A DNA stretch of 64,000 bases from an uncultured Prevotellaceae bacterium. Its GTDB lineage: Bacteria; Bacteroidota; Bacteroidia; Bacteroidales; Muribaculaceae. Location of the stretch: NCBI GenBank assembly GCA_900318205.1, contig ONJS01000001.1, forward strand, positions 110,074 through 174,073, read 5' to 3'. The notes under the pieces are model-generated. The model ran no database searches. It was not told where the DNA came from and saw nothing but the letters and a program-made list of their open reading frames with translations. Of the stretch, positions 8,737 to 17,232 are shown piece after piece. The position numbers were made by a program, and so were the translations under genes. How positions within the stretch are numbered: position 1 is the first letter of the stretch; each line of letters opens with the position of its first letter.

Positions 8737-8783
8737 AACACTCCCTGGGGGGATGAGGCCCAGGGAGTGTTGTCGTTTTTATT
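8737..8783 (+). terminator. Bidirectional terminator between S41 and PrsW genes
   Basis: AACACTCCCTGGG (8737-8749) pairs perfectly with CCCAGGGAGTGTT (8759-8771), followed by GTCGTTTTT on the + strand. On the minus strand the hairpin is followed by TTTAAAATAATA, so it can serve both convergent genes. Confidence 0.92.
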
Positions 8784-9543
8784 GCAGTGGAGGCGGCAGG
8801 GGGGTGTTGCTGGAGGATGGATGCTCTCCCGGGAAGGGAGGAGGCGTCATGCGAGCCTGATCGCGCTTGTGCAGTGCGTTGATGCGTCGCATGGTGCTCT
8901 TGTAGAGGTAGAATATCAGAACAACGAAGAGGATGCTGATGGGCACAGACCAGGCGGGATTGACTACTTCGCTGAAAGCGAGTGCATCCCAAACCCAGTG
9001 GAAGATGATGGGCACGGCAAGGATGCATACCATCGTGAGAGGGCTGCGGTCGCCGAAGTGGCGCTTGCTATAGAAATAGCCCATGGCACACGCCATAGAG
9101 AAATGGGCCGGCACAGCCGACAATCCACGCATGATGCCCGTAACCATCCAGTCCTCGCTCTGGAGAAGATAGAGGATGTTCTCGGCACCAGCAAATCCCA
9201 AACCGACACACGCCGCATAGACGATGCCATCAAAATACTCGTCATAATAAGGATTCTTGCGCAGGAAGAGCCATAGCATCGTCAGCTTGGCAATCTCCTC
9301 GGGGACGGCGGCAGCAAGCAGTGCCGTGGAGACTGCGCCCTTGAAGGTTCCCAGGTCATAGACAAACAGCCCGACAGAGCCCATCAAAGTAGAAATCAAC
9401 AGGGAGATGCCGGTGGACAACACGCCATAGAAGAACGCCTTGTAGAGCATTCTCAACGGCTCAGGGCGCAAGGAGTCCTTGCGGTAGATCCACCAGCCCA
9501 GTATAAACACGGGCAACAATGCAACGGCAACGATGAGCAGCAT
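8779..9543 (-). CDS. PrsW-family intramembrane metalloprotease
   Basis: A 254-aa multi-pass membrane protein of the PrsW/CPBP-like glutamic/metallo protease group. It has about seven hydrophobic segments and the family motifs in order: PEEIAKL (Glu82-Glu83), FDGIVYAACVGLGFAGAEN (Asp105, Glu121), PAHFSMACAMGYF (His147) and a late His182 in FHWVWDALAF. In Bacillus PrsW cleaves an anti-sigma factor; no anti-sigma gene is adjacent here, so the target is unknown. The C-terminal 35 residues are a Pro/Ser-rich cytosolic-looking tail. It is transcribed from the well-formed promoter at 9602-9572. Confidence 0.9.
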   Translation of the reverse strand: MLLIVAVALLPVFILGWWIYRKDSLRPEPLRMLYKAFFYGVLSTGISLLISTLMGSVGLFVYDLGTFKGAVSTALLAAAVPEEIAKLTMLWLFLRKNPYYDEYFDGIVYAACVGLGFAGAENILYLLQSEDWMVTGIMRGLSAVPAHFSMACAMGYFYSKRHFGDRSPLTMVCILAVPIIFHWVWDALAFSEVVNPAWSVPISILFVVLIFYLYKSTMRRINALHKRDQARMTPPPFPGEHPSSSNTPLPPPLQ

Positions 9544-9571
9544 GATTCAATCGGTTTTTATCAACAAGGTA

Positions 9572-9602
9572 CAAAGATAGTACAAAAACACATAATCGCC
9601 AA
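9572..9602 (-). promoter_or_regulatory. Promoter of the PrsW gene
   Basis: TTG (9602-9600), 20 bases, then TATCTTTG (9579-9572), ending 28 bases before the ATG. It closely fits the Bacteroidetes consensus. Confidence 0.8.
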
Positions 9603-9647
9603 TAAAAGTTGCGCCCGATGAGACAGGGATGTCATCATCGGGCGCAA
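9600..9647 (-). terminator. Terminator of the dockerin-SUMF1 gene
   Basis: On the minus strand TTGCGCCCGATGA (9647-9635) pairs with its complement (9621-9609) and is followed by CTTTTATT. It overlaps the -33 element of the PrsW promoter. Confidence 0.85.
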
Positions 9648-9673
9648 ACTTGTATCTCAGTCAACGGCCTCGA

Positions 9674-11674
9674 TTAGAGGGCGAGACGCAAGCCGATGTT
9701 GAAGCCACGGTTGGCAGGAGCCTCACCGTTGCGCGAGGTGTTGCGGCTGTCACGGCTCGTGCTGATCCAGCTACCACCACGGACAACGCGCTGGATACCA
9801 GCTTCGGGGCCAACGGGATCGGTCTGAGGCTCTTCATTGTAAGTGCCATACCAGTCGCTGCACCACTCGAAGACGTTACCCGTCATGTCAAAGAGACCGA
9901 GTTCGTTGGCCTCCTTGGTAGCCACGGCGTGCGTACCGTAGTCGGGGCTGCCGCTACCTACAACATAACTGTTGCTGTAGTACCAAGCGACATTGCTGAT
10001 GTCCTCGCTACCGGAATAGAGTGTTCCAGTACCCATGTTGCCACCATTAGCGGCATATTCCCACTCAGCCTCGGTGGGCAGACGGAAGTTCATTCCAGTG
10101 AGTGCATTCAGACGGTTAATGAACTCCTGGCAGTCCTCCCAGCTTACGTTCTCAACAGGACGCTGAGGATCGTCGGTAAAGTTGCTGGGGTTGGTGTCCA
10201 TCACAGCCTGCCACAATTCCTGAGTCACCTCGGTCTCGGCAATCGAGAAGGTAGAAACAGTCACCTCGTGAGCGGGCAGCTCATCGATGTTGGCCAGACC
10301 AGTCTCATAGGCTACACTGTCCACACCCATCTTGAAGGTGCCACCCTCAACTTCTACCATCTGGAACGAAACGCCATTGACGGTGTAGAGACCGGGGATG
10401 GTATCGGGAGCTGCGGTGTAGTTCTCCATACGCTCGATGAAGGTCTTGGCAGCGTGCTTGAGCTCGCCGAAGTTGTCTTCGAGTACAGAGCTGCAGTCGA
10501 GCAGGAGCATTACCAGTGCGCTGGAATAGGTGCTCTCTACCTCGGGGATGCGATAAGTTGAGAACTCGGTGCTGAGTGCCCAATCCTCCTGGCTGTCAAC
10601 CCAGTACCACTCCTGAATCATATCCTTATTGATGCGTTCATCGTTATAGAGCTGGATGCCATTGAACAGCAGTGAAACGAACATACCGTCAACGCTTGAA
10701 GCAGCAACGCTGTCACCAGCATTGCAGGTCATGCCGTGATAGGTAATGTCGGTCAAGCTGCGGGTCTTGAGCGAGAAGGTACCCTCGATGTAGATCTTAG
10801 AATCGGCCACCGTCTCCTCGTTGACATCGTCAAGGGTGAAGCGGATGCGTGTACCCGTACCCACACCGGGGAAGACGAGCGTCAAATTCTCGGACATGTT
10901 GTGTGCCACCAGGTCATCGGCGATATCCTGGAAGCTGGCAATTACCTCAGACACGTTGTTGACTTCCATCGCCTTGGTAGAATCGCTAGCCAAAGCATAG
11001 AGGTTAGCACGGAACTGCTCCTCGTCCTTGATGGTCGGGTTGAGCAGACCAACCGTATAGGCCTTGATGGCATGTCCATAGACACGCTGGTCGGCGATGC
11101 GGTCACTCAGTGCCTGTGCATACTCAGCCTCGGTGTCATACTTGTCGGTCATCATCAATGAGCCCTGATCGAGACCCTTGGTGACAGTAACGATAGCAAC
11201 ATTCTGGAGGTTCTGGGGATACTTGGCCTTATTGAGCATATCGAGCGCATTATCCACCGAGTAGTACAGCAGACGTCCCTGCTGGGAGTAGAGTCGGCCA
11301 TCAATGAAATCATTGAAATCGGAAACCGTCGTGGAGTCAAGGAAGGAGATTTCCTTGGTCATCAAGGTCTGGTTGTAACCGATCACGCCCATGTACATAC
11401 CAGTCTCAACCGTCGGCTTGACGGGACCGGTGAGAATCAGGTCGATCAGATAGTTGAGGTCAGCGATGTTAATGTCACCGTCCTCGTTGACGTCACACTT
11501 GCTGTCGTGCAGATTGGACAGGATTGCGTCGGTCACCACGTTGATGTCGGCAATGTTGACATCACCGTCAGCATTCACGTCACCCTCAATGTTGCTCGAG
11601 TAGTGCCGAGGTCCGGCAAAAGCGAGAGCCATTGAGAATAAACACAACGAAAAAAGAGTAGTTAATCTCATCAT
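9674..11674 (-). CDS. Secreted dockerin / vWA-like / SUMF1-domain protein
   Basis: A 666-aa exported protein. Signal peptide residues 1-20 are followed by a type I dockerin duplicate at about 31-83 (GDVNADGDVNIADINVV and DVNEDGDINIADLNYLI, Ca-binding Asp/Asn patterns). A middle region (about 90-400) resembles a von Willebrand A fold (VAIVTVTKGLDQGS) but lacks an obvious DxSxS metal site. The C-terminal SUMF1/FGE-like domain is at about 430-666 (GGTFKMG, ETEVTQELWQAVM, RLPTEAEWEYAA, MTGNVFEWCSDWY, VVRGGSW). The paired active-site cysteines of true formylglycine-generating enzyme are not seen, so a binding or structural role is more likely. The start could be either of two adjacent ATGs. Its dockerin is N-terminal, unlike the other four in the window. 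Confidence 0.85.
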   Translation of the reverse strand: MMRLTTLFSLCLFSMALAFAGPRHYSSNIEGDVNADGDVNIADINVVTDAILSNLHDSKCDVNEDGDINIADLNYLIDLILTGPVKPTVETGMYMGVIGYNQTLMTKEISFLDSTTVSDFNDFIDGRLYSQQGRLLYYSVDNALDMLNKAKYPQNLQNVAIVTVTKGLDQGSLMMTDKYDTEAEYAQALSDRIADQRVYGHAIKAYTVGLLNPTIKDEEQFRANLYALASDSTKAMEVNNVSEVIASFQDIADDLVAHNMSENLTLVFPGVGTGTRIRFTLDDVNEETVADSKIYIEGTFSLKTRSLTDITYHGMTCNAGDSVAASSVDGMFVSLLFNGIQLYNDERINKDMIQEWYWVDSQEDWALSTEFSTYRIPEVESTYSSALVMLLLDCSSVLEDNFGELKHAAKTFIERMENYTAAPDTIPGLYTVNGVSFQMVEVEGGTFKMGVDSVAYETGLANIDELPAHEVTVSTFSIAETEVTQELWQAVMDTNPSNFTDDPQRPVENVSWEDCQEFINRLNALTGMNFRLPTEAEWEYAANGGNMGTGTLYSGSEDISNVAWYYSNSYVVGSGSPDYGTHAVATKEANELGLFDMTGNVFEWCSDWYGTYNEEPQTDPVGPEAGIQRVVRGGSWISTSRDSRNTSRNGEAPANRGFNIGLRLAL

Positions 11675-11745
11675 ATTGAAAATACTTATTTAATTATTTT
11701 ACCATTGCTATCGTGCGTCCAATGCGAGACGCAACTTTCAACCTA

Positions 11746-11777
11746 CAAAATTACATCTAAAAACCACAAGAAACAAA
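11746..11777 (-). promoter_or_regulatory. Promoter of the dockerin-SUMF1 gene
   Basis: TTTG (11777-11774), 20 bases, TAATTTTG (11753-11746). The initiating region TAATTTTGTAGGT resembles that of the dockerin gene starting at 34819. Confidence 0.7.
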
Positions 11778-11908
11778 CATTTGGACCACATTATTTATTA
11801 ACAATGCTCCAATTTTTCCAGAAACGGTGCACTTTTGTCAACGAAAGCGTCAAAAAGTTATCTGAAAAGGGTATTTATTCCCCCGGTACATCATTCAGAG
11901 ATTTTGAT

Positions 11909-11916
11909 TACCTTTG
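11909..11916 (+). promoter_or_regulatory. -7 box for the sodium:solute symporter
   Basis: TACCTTTG, 39 bases before the ATG at 11956. A TTG start codon that would lie inside this box was rejected. Confidence 0.7.
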
Positions 11917-11955
11917 CAGCGCGAAAACCTTAAAGAAAATACAAAAAGTCGTTTT

Positions 11956-13464
11956 ATGGTATCGATTGTCCATATTATAGGCGTCGTGCTGACGGTCATC
12001 CTGATTGTCACAGTGAGTTGGCTATCGGGGCGCCATGTCAAAGACGCGCAAAGCTTCACCACCGGCGGCACAAGCGGCAGCTGGATGGTGTGTGGTGCGT
12101 TGCTGGGCACGCTTGCCGGTGGGCAAAGCACTATAGGCACTGCTCAGCTGGCGTTCTACTATGGCGTGTCGGCCTGGTGGTTCACCATCGGAGCCGGTTT
12201 GGGTTCACTGATTTTAGGTCTGTGCTATGCCGGGACGTTGCGTCGCAGCGGCTGCACGACGTTGCTTGAAGTGGTAAGCCGGGAATACGGGCACAAGGCC
12301 GAAACCATCGGCTCGATACTGTTTCTCGTAGGTATCTTCATCAGCATCGTGTCCCAGGTGCTGTCATCGTCGGCGATGATCACGAGCCTGTTGGGCATCC
12401 ATCTGGTGTGGGCTGCGGTGGCGAGCGCCGTGCTAATCATGCTGCTGGTGCTGTTTGGCGGTATCCGCAGCGCCGGCGCCGGAGGCATCGTGAAACTGAT
12501 ACTGCTGTATGTCAGCTCCCTTGTGGCGGGCGTCGTCGTGTGGCGCATCGCGGGCGGTTTTGCAGGATTGCGAGACGGCATCGACAGCATCTACCAGTCC
12601 CCTACCCTCGCCAGCCATAACGGGCTGAGCGACGTGGCGAGCGTGCATGAGCGCTACGGGAGCCCGTTTGCCCGCGGATTCTTTAAGGACATGGGCGGGT
12701 GTCTGTCGCTCGTGCTGGGTGTCGTTTCCACGCAGACCTATGCCCAGTGCATCTGGTCGGCGGCATCGACGCGGAAAGCGCGGCGTGGTGCCGTGTTGTG
12801 CTCGCTGTTCATGCCCATCATCGGCGCGGCATGTACCCTGGTGGGACTGTATATGCGCGGACACTATATCACCGCCGATGAGCTTGCCATGATGAAGCAG
12901 TGCGGCGAAACCATTCCGACTGGTATCGGGGTGATGGACAGCTCGGCGCTGGCGTTTCCCGTATTTGTGCTGGAGCACCTGCCAGCATGGTTAGGCGGAT
13001 TGCTGCTGGGTACCATGCTGATCAATATCCTGGGGTGCGGCAGCGGGCTGTCGCTGGGTGCCTCAACCATCCTGGTCAGGGATGTGTACGGCAACCTGAA
13101 GCGACGTCTGGGCATGGGGGACTCTCCCCTATCGCCACTGACTCAGACGCGGCTGTCGATTGTCGGCATCCTGGTGATGGCTTTCCTTGTTGCCATTACC
13201 TTTAGCGGCACGTTTATCAATGACCTGGGGTTCCTGTCGCTTGGCCTGCGGGCGGTGGCTATCCTGTTCCCGTTGAGCTTTGCCCTGTGGATGCCAGGCA
13301 GGTTTAAGGCGAGCCGGGTGCTGTTGTCGATGCCTGTGGGCGTCGCTGCGATGCTGGTGGCCAAGTTCACTTCGCTGCCGGGCGATGCGGTTTACTATGG
13401 ACTGGGGGCGTCGCTGCTTATCATCCTGTCGCAGGACTGGGCTACTGGGAAAAGAGCGGCATGA
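11956..13464 (+). CDS. Sodium:solute symporter (SSS/SSF family)
   Basis: A 502-aa membrane protein with about 13 helices of the SSF family, which couples inward Na+ movement to uptake of sugars, amino acids, carboxylates or similar solutes. Family features are the early GRHVKDAQSFTTGGTSGSW, then LLGTLAGGQSTIGTAQLAFYYGVSAWWFTIGAGLG, and SQVLSSSAMITSLLG. Start ATG 11956 was chosen because the promoter -7 box lies just upstream. The TGA stop is followed after three bases by palindrome P2. No substrate-specific neighbour is present, so the solute is not assigned. Confidence 0.88.
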   Translation: MVSIVHIIGVVLTVILIVTVSWLSGRHVKDAQSFTTGGTSGSWMVCGALLGTLAGGQSTIGTAQLAFYYGVSAWWFTIGAGLGSLILGLCYAGTLRRSGCTTLLEVVSREYGHKAETIGSILFLVGIFISIVSQVLSSSAMITSLLGIHLVWAAVASAVLIMLLVLFGGIRSAGAGGIVKLILLYVSSLVAGVVVWRIAGGFAGLRDGIDSIYQSPTLASHNGLSDVASVHERYGSPFARGFFKDMGGCLSLVLGVVSTQTYAQCIWSAASTRKARRGAVLCSLFMPIIGAACTLVGLYMRGHYITADELAMMKQCGETIPTGIGVMDSSALAFPVFVLEHLPAWLGGLLLGTMLINILGCGSGLSLGASTILVRDVYGNLKRRLGMGDSPLSPLTQTRLSIVGILVMAFLVAITFSGTFINDLGFLSLGLRAVAILFPLSFALWMPGRFKASRVLLSMPVGVAAMLVAKFTSLPGDAVYYGLGASLLIILSQDWATGKRAA

Positions 13465-13467
13465 GGG

Positions 13468-13500
13468 GCCGTGACGGGAGTCACGGCATAGAGGGACACG
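13468..13500 (+). repeat. Intergenic palindrome P2
   Basis: Same 20-base stem-loop as P1 (13468-13487) with tail ATAGAGGGACACG, starting three bases after the symporter stop codon. Confidence 0.85.
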
Positions 13501-13582
13501 GACGCGGAGGGCGCGGGGGGCTTTTCAGCTATTTTTCATCTTGTTGAGAGAGGGGATTTTCACATCTTTTATGAAGGAAAGA

Positions 13583-13613
13583 TTGTGGGGGTGATAGAAA
13601 GGTTGTAAATTTG
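13583..13613 (+). promoter_or_regulatory. Promoter of the kinase-CYTH gene
   Basis: TTG (13583-13585), 20 bases, TAAATTTG (13606-13613), then 47 bases to the ATG. Confidence 0.75.
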
Positions 13614-13660
13614 TGATTTGTTTTGAGAAACCAGTATTGATAACAACCCATCACGAGAAA

Positions 13661-14758
13661 ATGACTGATAAGATTACCAATAAGATTACTAAGATTGTAT
13701 TGACGGGTGGACCTTGCGCCGGTAAGACGACGGCCATGGCGAGGATCATTGAGCACTTCAGTGGTCTGGGATTCCAGGTGTTTGCCATCCCCGAGGTGCC
13801 GACGATGTTCAGTAGTGCCGGCATCAACTACCTGACGAACAATAAGGCCTTGTTCTTTGAGGCTGAGAAGTCAACCCTCAACATCCAGCTTGCCCTTGAG
13901 GATCACTTTGCCAAGATGGCGGCCCAATGCAGCAAGCCTGTCCTGATCGTGTGCGACCGCGGTACAATGGACATCAGCGCCTATGTCTCGCCCGAGATTT
14001 GGGAGGCATTGACCGAGGAGATGGGCACCAACACGGTGAAACTGCGCGACGCCCGCTACGAGGCCATCCTGCACATGGTGACCGCCGCCGCTGGTGCTGA
14101 GCAGTTCTATACCAATGAAAACAACAAGTTCCGCAGCGAGGACGTGGAGCTGGCACGTGAGCTGGACCGCAAGGTGCTGAGCGCATGGACCGGTCATCCC
14201 CACCTGCGTGTGATTGGCAACCACATGGACTTTGACGACAAGCTGCGCCACGTGCTGAATGAGATTTCGACCGTGCTTGGCGTTCCCAGCCCGATCGAGC
14301 AGGAGCACAAGTATATCGTCGAGGTTACCGGCGACCTCCCCGACTATATCGAGAGCGAGATCACTCAGACCTATCTGCTGAGCGAACCAGGCACCGAGAT
14401 GCGCGTGCGTAAACGCGGCTGGCAGGGTAGCTATGTATATTTCCAGACCATCAAGAAGACCGTGAGCAGCGACAAGCAGATCGAAACCGAGCGCCGCATC
14501 ACCGCGCAGCAATACGTTGACCTGCTGCAACTTGCCGACCCCAACCACAAGCCCATCAGCAAAATGCGCAAGTGCTTTGTGTGGAAGAACCGCTACTTTG
14601 AGCTGGACACCTATATCGAGCCGAAGCTGGGCATGCAGATTCTGGAGCTCGAGGGCGTGAAGGAAGGCGACGAGGTGGAAATGCCGCCGTTCATCAAGGT
14701 TATCGAGGATATCACGGGTAACGAGAAGTATTATAACTACCAGTTGTCGCTGAGGTGA
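13661..14758 (+). CDS. P-loop NTPase (AAA/NadR-like) fused to a CYTH triphosphate tunnel domain
   Basis: A 365-aa two-domain protein. Residues 10-200 are a P-loop kinase-like domain with Walker A TGGPCAGKTT (Lys22) and a Walker-B-like PVLIVCDRGTMD. Residues 210-365 are a CYTH/triphosphate tunnel metalloenzyme domain: ExExK appears as EQEHK (213-217). Further acidic/basic strands include MRVRKRG, ETERRI and LELEG, which line the tunnel in the family. CYTH enzymes bind triphosphates, for example inorganic triphosphate, thiamine triphosphate or ATP for cAMP synthesis. The combination resembles the uridine-kinase-like/CYTH proteins of plants, but the substrate is unknown. Start ATG 13661 follows the promoter. 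Confidence 0.85.
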   Translation: MTDKITNKITKIVLTGGPCAGKTTAMARIIEHFSGLGFQVFAIPEVPTMFSSAGINYLTNNKALFFEAEKSTLNIQLALEDHFAKMAAQCSKPVLIVCDRGTMDISAYVSPEIWEALTEEMGTNTVKLRDARYEAILHMVTAAAGAEQFYTNENNKFRSEDVELARELDRKVLSAWTGHPHLRVIGNHMDFDDKLRHVLNEISTVLGVPSPIEQEHKYIVEVTGDLPDYIESEITQTYLLSEPGTEMRVRKRGWQGSYVYFQTIKKTVSSDKQIETERRITAQQYVDLLQLADPNHKPISKMRKCFVWKNRYFELDTYIEPKLGMQILELEGVKEGDEVEMPPFIKVIEDITGNEKYYNYQLSLR

Positions 14759-14818
14759 GTTGAAGGCAGCGGGCCACAGGTCCGCAATACCACGAATACC
14801 ACGACAAATGATAAAAGA

Positions 14819-14848
14819 AAAGCGGGCCAGTAGCCCGCTTTTTTTTAT
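14819..14848. terminator. Bidirectional terminator between kinase-CYTH and FKBP genes
   Basis: AGCGGGC / GCCCGCT stem (14821-14838), flanked by AAAAGA on one side and an eight-T run on the other. It can serve both convergent genes. Confidence 0.92.
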
Positions 14849-14867
14849 TGTAGAGCAATCGTCAATG

Positions 14868-15404
14868 TCAATTGGCTTTGTACTTGTAGATGTCGACGAG
14901 TTTCATGTTGAAGACGAGGTTGCTGTAAGGCAGGAGTTCGTCGGACTTCTTGGTTGAGCCGTAGCCTTGCTGATAAGGGATGATGACGGTGCAGCTGTCG
15001 CCGACATGCATGTGCGTCAGGGCTATCATCCAACCTTCAACATTCTGGCTGACTATCGAGCGATAGATGCTGTCGGCGGGATTGGTCATGTAATATGACG
15101 AGTCCACAGGCGTGCCGTTATAGAGTCTCAGGTGATACTTCACATCTACAGTCGATGAGATGAGCGGCTTGAGGTTGCCCTTGGTCAACATGGTGTCGTT
15201 GTGCCAACGAATGAGCGTCTTGGCCGAGGGATCCCAAGGAGCGGTATACATCGTGTACTGACCTGATGCGGCCTGCTGCTGGAACCAGGCGTCGTTGTTC
15301 TGACGCCAATCCTTGTACTCATCCTCAACGGCTTTACCCAAGCAGGAGTTGAGCATCGTGATAGCCATGGCAGCCATGATTACGGTATAGAAAAACTTCT
15401 TCAT
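14868..15404 (-). CDS. FKBP-type peptidyl-prolyl isomerase lipoprotein
   Basis: A 178-aa envelope lipoprotein. The signal peptide ends in the lipobox LNSC (Cys21). The C-terminal FKBP domain (about 85-178) shows VDVKYHLRLYNGTPVDSSY, VEGWMIALTHMHVGDSCTVIIPYQQGYG and PYSNLVFNMKLVDI. This corresponds to the VxVHYxG, GxxxxxxxMxxGEKxxxxIP and PxxxLxFxVEL pattern of the family. It probably helps fold exported proteins at the outer membrane. It starts 27 bases after the glycyl-tRNA synthetase stop and is read as the second gene of that operon. Confidence 0.9.
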   Translation of the reverse strand: MKKFFYTVIMAAMAITMLNSCLGKAVEDEYKDWRQNNDAWFQQQAASGQYTMYTAPWDPSAKTLIRWHNDTMLTKGNLKPLISSTVDVKYHLRLYNGTPVDSSYYMTNPADSIYRSIVSQNVEGWMIALTHMHVGDSCTVIIPYQQGYGSTKKSDELLPYSNLVFNMKLVDIYKYKAN

Positions 15405-15431
15405 TTCTTTGATGAGCCGTTAGCTGTATTA

Positions 15432-16976
15432 TTACATCAGTTTGCGCAGGACATTGTTGAGGCTGCACTCGCGGGCGAGGATAGCGGGAAGGTCGGCGAT
15501 GGCGACGCGCTCCTGCTGCATGGTGTCACGGTCACGCAGGGTGACGGTGTTATCCTCGAGGGTCTGGCCATCGACGGTGATGCAATAGGGGGTACCGATG
15601 GCATCCTGGCGGCGATAGCGCTTGCCGACGGTGTCCTTGTCCTCGTAGTGGCATGCGAAGTCAAACTTCAGCATGTTCATGATCTCATGAGCCTTCTCGG
15701 GCATGCCGTCCTTGCGAACGAGGGGCAGGATGGCGCACTTGATGGGAGCCAGGGGCTTGGGCAGGTGGAGCACCACGCGGGTGTCGCCGCCCTCAAGCTG
15801 CTGCTCCTCGTAGCTGGAGCACATCACCGAGAGGAACATGCGGTCCACGCCAATCGAGGTCTCGATGACGTAGGGGGTGTAGCTCTCGTTGAGCTCGGCA
15901 TCGAAGTACTGGATCTTCTTGCCTGAGAACTTGGCGTGCTGGCTCAAGTCGAAGTCGGTGCGGCTGTGGATACCCTCTACCTCCTTGAAACCGAACGGCA
16001 TCTTGAACTCGATGTCGGTGGCGGCATTGGCATAGTGAGCGAGCTTCTCGTGGTCGTGGAAGCGGTACTTCTCGTCGCCCAGGCCCAGCGCCTTGTGCCA
16101 GCGCAGGCGCTGCTCACGCCAGTAGTCGAACCACTTGAGTTCCTCGCCGGGACGTACAAAGAATTGCATCTCCATCTGCTCAAACTCGCGCATGCGGAAG
16201 ATGAACTGACGTGCGACGATCTCGTTGCGGAAGGCCTTACCAATCTGTGCGATACCGAAGGGGATGCGCATGCGGCCGGTCTTCTGGACATTGAGGAAGT
16301 TCACGAAGATACCCTGAGCCGTCTCGGGACGCAGATAGACGTCCATGGTGGCATCGGCACTGCTACCCATCTGGGTCTTGAACATGAGGTTGAACTGACG
16401 AACGTCGGTCCAGTTCTTGGTACCGCTGACGGGGTCCACGATCTCGTAATCAACGATAATCTGCTTCAACTCTGCCAGGTCGTTGTCGTTCATTGCCTTC
16501 TCGTAGCGGGCGTGCAGGACGTCGCGCTTCTTCTGGTTCTCGAGGACGCGGGGGTTGGTCTGGCGGAACATTGCCTCGTCGAACTTGTCGCCGAAGCGCT
16601 TGGCAGCCTTCTCACACTCCTTGTTGATCTTCTCCTCGATCTTGGCAATCTCGTCCTCGATGAGGACATCGGCGCGATAGCGCTTCTTGCTGTCACGGTT
16701 GTCGATCAAGGGATCGTTGAACGCATCCACATGGCCCGAGGCCTTCCAGATGGTGGGGTGCATGAAGATGGCGCTGTCGATGCCCACGATGTTCTCGTGT
16801 AGCAGGGTCATCGCCTCCCACCAGTAACGCTTGATATTGTTCTTCAGCTCTACGCCGTTCTGTGCATAGTCATACACTGCGCCGAGGCCGTCATAAATCT
16901 CACTTGAAGGGAACACAAAGCCATATTCCTTGGCGTGCGAAACGATCTTCTTGAAAACGTCTTCCTGTTTTGCCAT
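15432..16976 (-). CDS. glyS: Glycyl-tRNA synthetase, single-chain class II
   Basis: A 514-aa dimeric-type GlyRS (the eukaryote/archaea-like alpha2 form used by Bacteroidetes) that charges tRNA-Gly. Class II elements visible are the N-terminal FVFPSSEIYDGLGAVYDYAQNGVELKNN and the motif 2 region GRMRIPFGIAQIGKAFRNEI followed by FIFRMREFEQME. Near the C-terminus are motif 3 IETSIGVDRMFL and the anticodon-binding domain starting at VLHLPKPLAPIKCAIL. Transcribed from the promoter at 17056-17026; the FKBP lipoprotein gene follows. Confidence 0.96.
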   Translation of the reverse strand: MAKQEDVFKKIVSHAKEYGFVFPSSEIYDGLGAVYDYAQNGVELKNNIKRYWWEAMTLLHENIVGIDSAIFMHPTIWKASGHVDAFNDPLIDNRDSKKRYRADVLIEDEIAKIEEKINKECEKAAKRFGDKFDEAMFRQTNPRVLENQKKRDVLHARYEKAMNDNDLAELKQIIVDYEIVDPVSGTKNWTDVRQFNLMFKTQMGSSADATMDVYLRPETAQGIFVNFLNVQKTGRMRIPFGIAQIGKAFRNEIVARQFIFRMREFEQMEMQFFVRPGEELKWFDYWREQRLRWHKALGLGDEKYRFHDHEKLAHYANAATDIEFKMPFGFKEVEGIHSRTDFDLSQHAKFSGKKIQYFDAELNESYTPYVIETSIGVDRMFLSVMCSSYEEQQLEGGDTRVVLHLPKPLAPIKCAILPLVRKDGMPEKAHEIMNMLKFDFACHYEDKDTVGKRYRRQDAIGTPYCITVDGQTLEDNTVTLRDRDTMQQERVAIADLPAILARECSLNNVLRKLM

Positions 16977-17025
16977 TGTACTGTTTTATATTGATATTTT
17001 TGATAATATTCTTGTAACCAAGCCG

Positions 17026-17056
17026 CAAAGGTACAAAAAATCCCCCAACAGCGCAA
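17026..17056 (-). promoter_or_regulatory. Promoter of glyS
   Basis: TTG (17056-17054), 20 bases, TACCTTTG (17033-17026), 50 bases ahead of the ATG. Confidence 0.8.
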
Positions 17057-17101
17057 GACCTTGAGGGATATTAGATTTATTTAACGGGGGAGGGATGCGG
17101 A

Positions 17102-17232
17102 GTTGCGATGGCATCGCAACATACTGAACCGGGGACCGCCGCGCAACATGCTGGACAGGGAACGCATCGCAACATGCTGGACGGGGGACTGGACGGGGAC
17201 TGCCGCGCAACATGCTGAACGGGGACGCCGGG
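17102..17232 (+). repeat. Palindrome P11 and GCAACATGCTG tandem block
   Basis: A palindrome GTTGCGATGGCATCGCAAC (17102-17120) is followed by imperfect units sharing GCAACATGCTGGACGGGGAC, starting near 17116, 17145, 17169 and 17207. The block fills the spacer between glyS and the MBOAT gene. No reading frame with coding character was found in it. Confidence 0.7.

Noticed and set aside
9674-11674. Formylglycine-generating sulfatase-activating enzyme
   Set aside because: The domain is SUMF1-like but the paired catalytic cysteines are not visible and no sulfatase is nearby.
15936-16802. 288-codon + strand frame over glyS
   Set aside because: Antisense to an unmistakable class II synthetase.
16977-17060. 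T-box riboswitch upstream of glyS
   Set aside because: The leader is only about 40 bases and has no specifier or terminator hairpin.
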